64,000 nucleotides of DNA from Daphnia pulex (taxonomy: Eukaryota; Arthropoda; Branchiopoda; Diplostraca; Daphniidae): positions 930,001 through 994,000 of the forward strand of contig NC_060025.1 of assembly GCF_021134715.1 (NCBI RefSeq), written 5' to 3'. The notes beneath the pieces were generated by a model that ran no database searches, was not told the DNA's origin, and saw nothing but the letters and a program-made list of their open reading frames with translations. Both the position numbers and the translations under genes were made by a program. Of this stretch, positions 1-10,389 are shown in pieces. Each line of letters opens with the position of its first letter. The stretch's first letter is position 1.

Positions 1-344
1 ACAATTTGACTGATAATACCTGTATTTTCTTTTTAAATTCTGACTTTCGATGCGCCAATTGTTTCGAGTTATGTCTTAAAACCTAAGACTTGATCAACTG
101 AAGGTCCAAATAAGTGGAAGCACTTTATGGAACTGACCAAGTTGCTTATGGAACTCTCAGTATATATAAGGCACAACTTTGATGGCTAGTTAGTTGAATC
201 AAGCAAGTTGGATCGGCGTGGGAATACCGCATACTGGATGAACCCGCAAGCATTTCTACAATTTCAAAAATAGCTCTCTGGCCGTTAGTTAGTTAATAAA
301 ATATCCTGTGCTATTCCTGTACTAATAGCATAAATATAGGATTA

Positions 345-890
345 TAAAAGTCGCTATACAAATTTATACAGTTATAGGTACAGCGTATAGATCAGCACGT
401 TTATGTTGACAAAAGTAACAGCTTACGAATCGATTCTATTTATAGAATTTGTTTACTATTACTAAGCTGGGAAAATCGTTTGCATTTCCGAATGATTAGT
501 TTGAATTCCCCATACTGCAGATGGTGCATTGGAATAGTCACATTTAGTCAGTCATATCTAGGCTTATGCCCACCATCACTGAAGCGGATAATTACGTAAA
601 ACAGGTAAATACTAAATCTACCTAATAAACAGATAAATAGAACTAAAAAAGTCGTTAAGTACAGATGGTACAGCGTAGATGGGTTTGCTGGGTACGTATG
701 TTAACGCAAACCGTATACGAATCGACTCTATTTATAGAATAATGTGTTTTACTAGGCTGGGAAAACCATTTGAATTGTCGAATGATCAGTTTAAATTCAC
801 CTATACTGCAGATGGCGCAACGGAATAGTCACATTTAGTCAGTCATATCTAGTCCTCTATGCCCGCCATCACTGAGGCGAGTAATTACGT
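345..890. repeat. Local direct duplication, two diverged units
   Basis: Two direct copies of roughly 240 bp lie at about 345-600 and 650-890. Shared blocks, in the same order, include the stretch with ACGAATCGA-TCTATTTATAGAAT, the block 'ctgggaaaa', 'atactgcagatgg' and 'cacatttagtcagtcatatcta', ending near 'aattacgt'. A third, weaker trace lies at 2825-2945. No gene is recognised inside. A TATA-like string (161-170) precedes the first unit, but no open frame of note follows it. Confidence 0.65.
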
Positions 891-1152
891 CCTATAGTTG
901 TATGCTGCTGCGTACATCGATACGGATGCTGATATCACAGCCAATGCACTCTACCACCACACGTGTTTGTAACAGAAAGCTATTTTTGTATCAATGATTT
1001 GATTCTGGTGAATATCCCGAAAGTACAGAAATCCCCCCGGCCCCATGACAAGCTTTGGAGCCGTTTTTTTTTTAGATACTTTCTGGCTTCCTGGCTCAGT
1101 CGTGCCCGGATTTTTTTACTGCCCCCACTGCACAGCTTGCCCAATATTCCAC

Positions 1153-1647
1153 TCACCTAAAACTGCAAAAAATGATTGGGAAGCCTTGATTGCATTGGGC
1201 GACGGTGCAAATGCAACCGGTGGTAGTACAGGTGCAAGTACCTGTGGCACTGGCACAACTGCATGGTTTGCTGGCACAGCTACTGCTACGACTGGTGGCT
1301 ATGACCGAGCCGTTACATTCATCCATCTGCCGTTCGTCGATGGAAACAAGATCACTATCAAAGGTTGATACAGACCATTCAACTGGACCGTCAGCAGGGA
1401 TTACGACGTCCATCAGCAATTGAGCCTAAATCAATTTTCAAATTCAATTATGATATCTAAACCTAAGAAGGTTTTCTTAATATCTGATTAACACTTCACT
1501 TATCTTATTTAAGAACTTTCCCCAGAAAGACTCCGCGCCAACCGATTGGCTTCCATCGTCGTTGTAACCAAAACCAATGTTTTGGGCGTCACAGTAAAAA
1601 AGCGACAGAATCAACATCGCTAACATGGCGAAAGAAATCTTCGACAT
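1153..1647 (-). pseudogene. Putative small secreted protein gene, probably decaying
   Basis: On the minus strand an ATG at 1647 opens a frame with a clear signal peptide (MSKISFAM then a Leu-rich core ending near YCDAQ). It runs to about 1510, and a plausible acceptor at 1426 opens a second exon (1425-1153) in the same phase that ends in a Cys/Ser/Thr-rich tail. The expected donor after AATAAG reads AT instead of GT, whereas the neighbouring copy (1811-2396) reads GT there, so this copy may not splice normally. No family is recognised. The gene lies on the same strand as the CBM14-collagen gene at 3194-4242. I call it a probable decaying copy of a secreted structural protein. Confidence 0.35.
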
Positions 1648-1810
1648 TCTATTCAAATGAAAATTATTAAAAAGGATTATGATATGAAATAAAATTGGAG
1701 CTCGTATTAGTCAAATGCCTTAACGTACATAAATGAATTTGAATTTCAAAATTTAGTATGAAAATTCACCTTTTAGTTCCACGAATGTTTCGAAGGAGAC
1801 TTTACCTATT

Positions 1811-2396
1811 TCATGAAACATCATCAGAAAAGGGCATCGTAGTGTGGGTGCATCCGCCAAAACGCGCCGTTGGTGCACACTGCACACGGTGGTGCAGAGC
1901 GGTGGCAATCGACACAAGAGGTGGCGTGGTGGTTGTGGTCCCACTAGTCCTACTGGTACTAGTGCTTGAACCGCTGGAGCTGGAAACGTTGGGGCTGATT
2001 ATTATCAATGTTTAATTTGTCATCTCTCAACCGGATCAGCAGCAGGGGCTTTGCATGTTCATCAGAAATTGACCCTATCAAAAATATTTAAATTAATTTT
2101 TCTTTTTCAAACCTATAATAATCCATTAATCCTACAATTTAACACATTTTTCTAGCTTACAATTCTTTGAAATACTCCACTTGACCTTATTTGAAAGGTT
2201 TCCACAGAAATGTTTTAGAATGGTCTTCACTATATTGTAATCAAAACCAAATTTTAGAGTGTCACAGTAAAATGGTGTGGTGTAAACGTGACTAAACAAA
2301 TATTCGACATACTCCATCAAAATAAAGTTATTGACCATCAAATTTTTAAAATGATGAAAAGCGATTATCATTATATGAATTAATGTTAAAACCATA
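1811..2396 (-). pseudogene. Degenerate tandem copy of the 1153-1647 gene
   Basis: On the minus strand the stretch around 2220-2290 matches the signal-peptide exon of the neighbour in order (TACTGTGAC, then a TTTTGGTTTTGATTAC-like block, then a TTTC..GGAAA block, then AATAAG followed by GTCAAG). The sequence after 2065 matches the start of the neighbour's second exon ('TCAATT.CTGATG'). A Ser/Thr-rich open stretch follows (2008-1811). No intact reading frame joins these blocks, so it is annotated as a remnant of a tandem duplication. Confidence 0.4.
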
Positions 2397-2399
2397 TTT

Positions 2400-3193
2400 T
2401 AAGAATACCTTATACATGAATACAAACGAATTCCCATGAATATTATCCAACAAAGATGTATGTCACAATGGGCATCATCAGTGGAATGGGGATGCAGCAA
2501 GGACTGCAAAACGTAAAGAGTTGATCAAGTCAAAGTAAGTTGAGTTACTGTTTGAAAAAAAAACGAATGGACAAATTGACTGTAGAATAAACAAATAAAC
2601 CTTGGCGTATCAGGTAGATTTGTAATGGCCCCATTCCACATTGGAACCACAGACTATTGGAACGACGAGGCCACCAGCTGCATGATACTTGATACACCTT
2701 TACATAGTAACCATTTTCGTCATTATTTGTGGCCATGAGGCGGTTAAATAAACCTACTGTTTGCAGTGCTATGGAGTACATATTTACACAAATAATTAGT
2801 AGGCTACTATCACAACATGTCACTTAGTACAGGTGCAGCTTACAGATTGGTAACTACGCAAAGGTTGACACAGTACGATTACGATCCTAAATTCCTAACC
2901 GACTGACCCTATTTAGCGTCTGCTGTTCTACTAGGCGGGAAAAAAATGTTACAATTGTTTATTGTTATGCGGCAACGTTTCATAAATTCAAAATTTTTAC
3001 TCATCATCACATGTTTGTTGCGTTTTTATATTATTTGTAAATATTTAATTGTGTTCTAGCTGTCGTTTTACACACATGTATTTCCCGTATATTTTATTCT
3101 ATTCATAAAACACACCTCCCTCCCATATGAAAAACCCATAACAGAAATTCCCTCATGTAAGCAGCAGTACAGCGTCGTACATACAGCACCAGT
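2400..3193. other. Intergenic stretch, no gene seen
   Basis: AT-rich. It holds the weak third trace of the left-end repeat at about 2825-2945 and the likely 3' untranslated region of the minus-strand CBM14-collagen gene (AATAAAATA-type signals on the minus strand near 3090). No open frame with coding character was found. Confidence 0.4.
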
Positions 3194-4242
3194 CTAATTA
3201 TTAATATAACCTAAGCTACGGCCAGCTGGCGTTGCTGGGGATGTGGATGGATACGATGATGCGTATGAAGATGCTGCTGGTCCTGGCGGACCAGGTGGAC
3301 CAGGAGGGCCAGGCGGACCTATAAAGTAATAAAATAAAGTGTCAAAGATTAATTCTTCTCATTCAAAATAAATAAAAATGTTTTGAATTATTGAACATTT
3401 CGGATAATTAAAATAATAGTTGAATCTATTATTTACCTGCTGGTCCTTTCAATAAAGATAATAAATTCAAATGTACTCCAAGGAGTCGGGCATCTGATGG
3501 CGATGAGATTCCTCGGCGAAATTCAGGGTCATCCATTCCTTGTTCAACATTTTCGCCATAAATGCCTATAGTTGGGTAAAGAACCATATTTAAAAATTAA
3601 TCAGATAAAGAAACAGATAATAATTAAGCGTATAAAATGGATGGAATTTCCCAAAACGGAACTTATTTAAGGTCATGCTTGATTATAATATAATTGATTT
3701 CAAATTATTACCCGGAGGTCCTCTCAATTGTCCAACACTGTCTGGTCTAAATATTTCACTGTTGACTTCTTTGACAAAAATTTTATCCTGTCCTGGTGCT
3801 TACAATAATTCAATTAATAAAAAAAACATAATTTAATATTTCTTGTTCTCACCGTGGACGTTGCATTGTACGTTGTCCGGCCAGTCGCAAATGAGCAAAA
3901 TCGGATTGAAGTAAGTTCCAGCTCCACACGACATCCTGATGGCCAATCTGTTGGCGGTGCAAGAATAAAAGTTGGAACAAGAAGTCGGATCGGCTAAAAG
4001 TACATTGACGCCCGAACAATAAACAGCTGTAAATACAATGAATGAAACCCAATTAGCTCAGTGATAAATTTCTTTAAAAAAAATGAAAAATCTTATGGAA
4101 ATAAGGTCGCCATATTACATGGTTTAAAGAATAGTTTAGCTGCGCTGGAACTGACGGTTAAAGTTGGGGACACAACGGCGAATGTTAAGAACTGGAGAAC
4201 TAGGAGACAACTAACAACGTTACAAGTAAACTGTCTAAACAT
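3194..4242 (-). CDS. Secreted chitin-binding (CBM14) protein with a collagen-like tail
   Basis: Five exons on the minus strand (4242-4119, 4026-3853, 3798-3712, 3565-3437, 3318-3194) join in matching phases to give about 212 residues. Exon 1 encodes a signal peptide (MFRQFTCNVV then a Leu-rich core). Exon 2 is a peritrophin-A/CBM14 domain of about 57 residues with the family's Cys pattern: SCSNFYSC, then MSCGAGTYFN, then LICDWPDNVQC. The middle exons carry GPPG and a charged stretch. The last exon holds four GPP triplets followed by an Ala/Ser/Tyr/Pro-rich tail. CBM14 binds chitin, and the triplets suggest a short trimerising collagen helix, so an extracellular matrix or gut-lining role is inferred. 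The CBM14 sequence closely resembles that of the two chitinases at 10390-17734. The donor after exon 1 (GTAATA) and the acceptor ending AAG before exon 3 are weaker than the rest. Confidence 0.8.
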
Positions 4243-4284
4243 TGTTGTAACTTGAGTGTTGTATCTAGTTCCAGAGGTAGAAAG

Positions 4285-4324
4285 AGACTATAGCTTCAAT
4301 ACCTTTAACGCGTTGTCTTTTATA
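4285..4324 (-). promoter_or_regulatory. Core promoter of the CBM14-collagen gene
   Basis: A minus-strand TATAAAAG box occupies 4324-4317, about 75 bp upstream of the start codon at 4242. Transcription would be expected near 4290. No perfect TCAGTT initiator is seen. Confidence 0.5.
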
Positions 4325-4685
4325 CGCAGAACCATATAACAGCAAAGTTGTCCTAAACCGGAAATTCACTACTATTACATCAACGATTTGGTTCTGGAGA
4401 CTGATATCGCTGAAATATATTAGCATCTCGGTCGACGTAGCGTATCTGCCTACGTGCTGGAATTGCGAGGCCGCCGAGTTGATCTAAAATTTCCCATAAT
4501 TACTTTAGGAAACAATTTGGGGGTGTTTATTCATATTATTATTTCAAAAGATAAAAACACGAATACAAGACTATTGGGATGAACAACCCCATTACTGCGC
4601 TGTTATACCACACAAACGTGGGGATAAGTCCATAAGAATTTTAAAAATTAAAAGCTAAGCACCACTTGTTTGAGCTATAGCAGCG

Positions 4686-4902
4686 CTATAAACCCTTTAA
4701 TTTCTGCCGAGCGTGTAACAAACATGCATTGACGTCACATAAATCAAAGATGTAGTGCGGCTTGCCTTTTTCCTCAGTCACGCCTTTTTCTAGTAGGGAT
4801 TTTCCCGCTATGTGAAGGCCGTCGTCGGATATAAGCGCCAAAGTTGCCACTTGTTTTGGGATCGTTTTTTGATGACCGCAAAAAGCAATCAGCATTTGAC
4901 AC
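4686..4902 (-). other. Possible terminal exon of an unknown gene
   Basis: On the minus strand an acceptor (GATTACAG, before 4902) is followed by an open frame of about 70 codons to a stop at 4686. Its composition is protein-like, with segments TLALISDDGLHIAGKSLL and PHYIFDLCDVNACLLHARQ. No upstream exon or family was identified, so this could be chance. Confidence 0.2.
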
Positions 4903-4912
4903 CTGTAATCGA

Positions 4913-6100
4913 GTAGGGCATCATTTAGTTACACTCTTGCGCTTTCTTGTCCTTATTTATCATTCACCTATTCGATTCAGAATTTAACAAATGGAGAATT
5001 ATCACGCAAAGTGTTTCGTCCTGAAAATTTATTGGATCATATCGTGTTTCAACGGTGGGTAATTAAATATTAGCCAAGAAAAACATTCAAGAAGGTCTTT
5101 GACAGCAGCAAAATTTTGCACTGTGAGCTAACTTAGTGGATAAGCAAAGGCTATCTATACTCTCAAGGTAAAATCAAATGGTTCACTGCTTTCGAAGAGG
5201 CAGAGTCAGCTGGACAAGATGAACGAAGGAATTTCTTTGAATTAGTAAGAATCATCGTTCATATTGCTTAAGAAATTTCTCCGATTATCTTTTTTTAGAT
5301 TAATGTTCTTCGTTTATTTCCGGGTAGAATTTTGGGCTGAATCGTCATGTAATGGTTTAATTAATTTTAAAAATCGCGGCTGAGTCGAAATACATCTAAT
5401 CACGTTTCTCATCCATCTATTCGTTTAAAAGAATTAATTTGCATTCGGAAGGAATGAACAGTAAAATCGTCGCAGTTCCCCTCGAGAAAAATCGTGTTTC
5501 CCTTATCAAAGTGCAATAAAACGTCTAAGAGAAATTAATAATTCGGCCCAAATAACGTTGGGATGTGAATTATTTAATTGCTAAATCTGAATTGTTCCAC
5601 CTATTAAATAATATAACGCTTCAAGAAACAAAAAAAAAATTTCTCTTCACTTTTACCAGAAACCTCCGACATGCGTACATAAGAAAAACGCCCGAAAATA
5701 GAGAGGTTTTATTGTTCCAGCGTGCGTGTGGTAGCTGACGCGGATATATACCCGACGGGCGACTGCTGGTATATAAGATTTTTAGCAAGCCATGTACACT
5801 ATACATGCTCCAGAAATGACACAACTCGTGATTGTATATAATACCATCATCTCGCCATATCACGCACTGCCTTACTTTCACTAATGATGGGCTCTCTCTT
5901 TCCCACCTATACTCACCTTTCCCCCCTTTCAACACAAAACGATTATGGGGAGAAAGAAAAGTCCTAATTCGAAAGATAATACGACCTTCATAACGTCCCA
6001 CATTCCCAGGTCCGGCGACTTACATATTAGCCTTTTCTTTTTCTCCCTTCCGTTCTTATTGTTTGCATTGATGCGAACACACCCCAGCAGCTCTACGACT
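4913..6100. other. Intergenic region before the first cuticle gene
   Basis: AT-rich with no supported gene. Open frames on the minus strand around 5621-6001 have low-complexity, non-coding-like composition. The right end is the upstream region of the cuticle gene at 6178. Confidence 0.4.
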
Positions 6101-6103
6101 GGG

Positions 6104-6140
6104 TATATAAAGAAGAAAGCTCAACAACTGGTCGTCAGTT
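6104..6140 (+). promoter_or_regulatory. TATA box and initiator of cuticle gene 6178-6718
   Basis: TATATAAA at 6104-6111 lies about 33 bp before the A of a TCAGTT initiator (6135-6140), the standard arthropod spacing. The ATG follows about 40 bp later. Confidence 0.8.
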
Positions 6141-6177
6141 CTTCTACGACTCTCATTCCTCGCAGCACTCTAAAACA

Positions 6178-6718
6178 ATGCAGGTAAAATGGCAATAAGA
6201 TCAGTATTAATTGGTAGTGTAGTTAATTAATGTTCGCTTTAATATTTTAGGTTGTCATTCTCACCGTTTTGGTCGCTGTGGCATTGGCTGCTGATGTCTA
6301 CCCTCCCAAGGCTTACCCGACTCCGGCCTACAGCAAGGAATATGATTACGTAAATTTCAAAATGAAATTAAGACTTTAATTCAGAATTGGTTTTGAAATG
6401 TTTGTTTGTTTTGGCTGTATGAATAAACAGCCCCCACAGCCGTACAGTTTCGGCTGGGAAGTCAACGATGCTCCATCCTACAACAACTACGCACACTCGG
6501 AGAGCAGCGATGGCAAGTTGACCACCGGATCTTATCGTGTCGCCCTACCCGACGGTCGAACTCAGATCGTCAACTACAAGGCCGACAGCTACGGATACGT
6601 CGCCGATGTCAAGTACGAGGGGGTAGCCAAATACCCGGAGTATAAGCCTTCCGGTGCTTATTATCCAGCAGCAGCTCCGGCTTACAACGGCCCTGTCTAC
6701 AAAGCCCCAGTGTATTAG
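6178..6718 (+). CDS. Cuticle protein, RR (chitin_bind_4) family
   Basis: Three exons (6178-6183, 6251-6349, 6431-6718) give 130 residues. The first exon codes only Met-Gln, a common arrangement in arthropod cuticle genes. Exon 2 completes a signal peptide (VVILTVLVAVALAA). Exon 3 carries the Rebers-Riddiford chitin-binding region at about residues 40-100, with the hallmarks [20 protein letters not shown] and GYVADVKYEG, followed by a Tyr/Pro/Ala tail ending KAPVY. The protein would be secreted by epidermis and bind chitin in the procuticle. The RR subtype (RR-1 or RR-2) is not assigned. It is in tandem with the similar gene at 7858-8405, with identical exon sizes for exons 2 and 3 (99 and 288 nt). 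A polyadenylation-type AATAAA lies directly after the stop. Confidence 0.93.
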
Positions 6719-7757
6719 AATAAATGAAATTCTATGTTATCGAATTATGTTTTGTTGGTATGATAACCAAATGGGAATAAGGCACAGAGTTTATTTATAA
6801 TAAACGAAAAATTTTAAACAAATTAAAATATCGAAAGCAATTACTTTTTTTAAATTATACCTGCACAAATAACTCCGTGTCGTCACGAATTTTTAAAAAA
6901 TAGTTAATAATAGAACTAGTCAGTCGCAAAATATGAAAAATAAAATCTCCGTTTATCATTTTTAGATCGTCAATTATTATTTCAATGAGATAAATGAATA
7001 ATATGACTTAGAAAAAATGGTAAATTAAGATGAGGGAGAATGTCGAATCTAACACAAAGCGTAATTAAATTCGTCTAGACATTTTGAAGGCTTCGCATTT
7101 ACCAGTCGTCCACTTTACTAGTCCGCAGTATTCCGCCAAAACAGCACGGCAGAAACAATTGTGAAAAATTAATTTCTCTTTTATTATTTGACGCTGCTGA
7201 ATGTGGCTCTCTCACATTCTTATGTTCTATCAAAGAGCCACACCCCTTTTTTATGGCGGAAAGCGGAATTGGGCTGGCAAAGCTGCAAGCAGCAAGAAAA
7301 AATAATAATAAAAGAATGGATCAAAGTTATAGTTTAAAAGACTTGTTGCAGCAACCCTAACTGTTAAGAAATGATGTGTGACAATTTCGGATCGCTGTAA
7401 TAATTCTAAATAAAGAATGTTATTGACTACATTTTAATCTGCGCGGGGTTTCCTGTCTCTGATGTTTATCGACATAATACGGCCTAACTCGGATCGTAGT
7501 CGTGGGATGTCGTAAGCTATACTATCATTCTTCCTCGATCGCAATGTACCGCAGCATATGACCATTGACCAACACATAACCAATTATCAACCTTGATATT
7601 TTTAGAAAGGTTTAAAAACGATGATGGGAAACCACATTGTCTTATTGGTCTTTTTCTGCAAGATTTAATTAATATACTCACGCGTTTTACCTAAGATTCA
7701 CTTTCGAATTTTGTTTTGTGGGAAATGGCTGGCATTGGTTTTTTAACAAAGAATTTC
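6719..7757. other. Intergenic spacer between tandem cuticle genes
   Basis: AT-rich and without supported genes or recognisable repeats. It contains possible 3' processing signals for the upstream gene (ATAATAAAC near 6798) and the upstream region of the next cuticle gene. Confidence 0.4.
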
Positions 7758-7760
7758 GAG

Positions 7761-7799
7761 TATAAATACCAAAGGATTTGTTTGGTATCGACAACAGTT
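7761..7799 (+). promoter_or_regulatory. TATA box and initiator of cuticle gene 7858-8405
   Basis: TATAAATA at 7761-7768 precedes an ACAGTTA initiator-like site at about 7794-7800 by roughly 35 bp. The ATG is at 7858. Confidence 0.7.
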
Positions 7800-7857
7800 A
7801 GTCACCCTCCACTGAAGCGTCAACCAGCAACAGAAACAAGTTCCAACCAGCCGCAAT

Positions 7858-8405
7858 ATGAAGATGACAGTGAGTGGAACAAAATAACCTAAACGCTATC
7901 ACCGAATTATTATGCAATAAATTTAAAATGTTTGCAATTGTCTTTTCTCGCATAGTTTTTCGTATTAGTCGCATTGGTAGCTGCAGTAGCTGTTGCCGAA
8001 ACTTCTTATCCAGACGTTTACCCAGCCACCTATGACAAATCTTCTTATAATTACGTAAGTTGTTTTCACCATTTCTCATTTAATTCACCAATTAATTTTT
8101 AACGGATAACGTTATAGGCTCCTCAGGCTTACAGTTACTCTTACGCCGTTAAGGACGAGCCCTCTTACAACGATTTTTCTCATTCGGAGAGTAGCGACGG
8201 AAAGGTGGTCACCGGATCTTACAGCGTTGATTTACCCGATGGCCGCACCCAGATTGTCACCTACAAGGCCGACAGTTACGGCTACACCGCTGACGTCAAG
8301 TACATTGGTGAAGCCCAGTACCCAGCGTATGATCCAGTAACTTACACCTCGGACGATAAGACTGCTGATTATACCGCCGCCTACTCGGAGGACCCAGCTT
8401 ACTAA
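7858..8405 (+). CDS. Cuticle protein, RR (chitin_bind_4) family
   Basis: Exons 7858-7869, 7956-8054 and 8118-8405 give 132 residues. The first exon encodes MKMT, and exon 2 finishes a signal peptide ([14 protein letters not shown]). The RR region has [40 protein letters not shown], and an acidic Tyr/Thr/Asp-rich C-terminus unlike the AAPAY tail of its neighbour. The role is structural and chitin-binding in cuticle. Exon sizes and phases match the gene at 6178-6718, which marks a tandem duplication with a diverged tail. An AATAAA at 8503-8508 is the likely polyadenylation signal. Confidence 0.93.
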
Positions 8406-8574
8406 ACAAAAAGTTACGATAAAACGACCCGGCTAAATTAATTTTCGATATACGGAGCCATATCATAAGAGATTAACTTATTTCTAGAAGAGTGACAATT
8501 TGAATAAAATATTGAACTAAATCTTACTGACTAAATCAATCGAAAATTAAATGAAAATGGGAAATAATAATTAA

Positions 8575-10130
8575 AACGAGGAGGTGCTGCCGGTGTGGTG
8601 GCAGGTCCCTATTGGTCAAAAAATTGTCTTTTTTGCACTTTGCTTCAAGTGTTTAAAGTTCAAATATTTTCGAATGTAATGGTTTTCCCACAGAAAAAGT
8701 TGCGAGGCGCAAAAAACAAAAACAGGCCTGATCTGCAGTCGTTCGACGAATAAGATTTTTAGTGAACCCTTTAAACAAAAACGGAGAGAGAAAACTCAAA
8801 ACAGTTCCAGTCAACTGCCTAGTTCAGGAATAAACACTCTTATCCGTGACTACATAACAATTTATAATCAACGCCACCAAAAATTGCCAAAAAGGAAAAG
8901 TAGAGACCAATTTTGTCCTACCTTTATGCCTGGGAAATACGGCCAGGCATCTACAGTTGCTCCATCCATCCGCTGAAGAGTTGAATTACATCAGGAGGGA
9001 AAGGGAATTGAAAGGGTGTCCTCGTGAATACACCCACATTCACATGGGCATACACAAGGACATTTAAAAAAAGGGGAAAAAGAAAGAGCATCAACTCGAT
9101 TGACAATCCATACAACTGCATTCCAATGTAATGGGATGCTTTTTATCTAAATAAAAAATAGAAAATGGGTTACGAAAAAATATTGACATAGAAACAACAA
9201 GTCGGGAAAGTTGAAAATGAGACACTGGGTAAACCCTCATTGTTAATAAATGGGAGAATGAAAGGTTTATTACATATTATACACTGCATTGATGCAGGTA
9301 ATGCACCATTAAAATATCTAGAAGGTCTCAGGCCAATAAAAGTAAAGGAAATCATTAGTCATTACCCAAGCGATGATCTTCAGATTGTTGTTCATGACAG
9401 GTTCATGACCTGCACAATCAAAGCTTGCATATCTTGAGGTTTATTATGGCTGGTTCTGGCCTCAAATCTGCAAAAAAGAAAAAGGTTATATAGTGCAAAC
9501 AAACTGCCATACATTGATACGTTGACAGGGCAATCAGCACATGATAAATGCTAGTCAGGAACTAACGTTTAACAAATTTGTAACAGGAAGATTCTTAGTC
9601 TTATTTACCCGCTAAACAGGATGGAGTATGACGGTAAAGTCGGTAATCAAATACAAATAAATCTATAAGAATATAATGTTTAACTTGTTGCCCTCTGACT
9701 TTTTCAAATTTTTAACTAAACCGACCACACGAAAGCATGTCGTCTGCTTGTCCAATTTTCTTCTAATCAGCATGCTTACGAATGTTACAATAAAACGATA
9801 TCGATAGAAATTAGAAATGATAAAAAATTAAACTCCCTTCTCAAAATCCAAAACCGCTCAAAAACGATAAGGGAATAAGTTTTAGTTGAAATCTAATATC
9901 ATTTCTGTTTGGTATATAATTCCCCGGTAAGACCCCCCCCCCTCCCCAGGTCGGGGATTATCTTCATATCAAATTGTTCGTCTCAACAAATTTGATTAAG
10001 CCCACCCTGATGGACGGATAATAAGATTCAAATAAAAATTTGCATGAAACCCGCCCTAATAACATTCACCCCCACCCCCAAGGCCCTCTTGGAAGCCAAG
10101 AAGGAATAAATCTATTTCCGATACGTTTCA
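8575..10130 (+). repeat. Dispersed repeat, copy 1 (unclassified element)
   Basis: This stretch aligns in order with 40240-41700 (+) and with the reverse complement of 20640-22005. Shared anchors include GAGGAGG at the left end, 'ttggtcaaaaaattgtct', 'ggcctgatctgcagtc', 'tgcctgggaaatac.gccaggcatc', 'tgagacactgggtaaaccct', 'cttgcatatctt', 'cttctaatcagcatg' and 'gatatcgatagaaat'. No terminal inverted repeats or LTRs are seen. Parts read as protein-like, but the frame is broken in every copy. Divergence between copies suggests an old element. The family is not identified. Confidence 0.75.
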
Positions 10131-10389
10131 TTCGCCACTTAATAATTTGAGAATTAAGGATTATTAAAAAAAAAAAAAACTCAGAAATAGATGGGAGTAT
10201 TCTGATTTATTTTCAAATATGTCAATCATGTAAATTTTTATTTCGGTTTAGAAAAGTGTATTCAATAATCAATACTGTTACATCAGTTAAATATTCTGTT
10301 TTAAAATATTTGAAGATTTCTCAAATTGAACCCAGCGTTTCCCTTTCTCAGCCAATGATTAAACAAAAAATTTCAGAATTTTTTTTCTT
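10131..10389. other. 3' flank of the left chitinase
   Basis: AT-rich sequence between the dispersed repeat and the stop codon of the minus-strand chitinase. It is likely to include that gene's 3' untranslated region. No other feature is seen. Confidence 0.4.
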
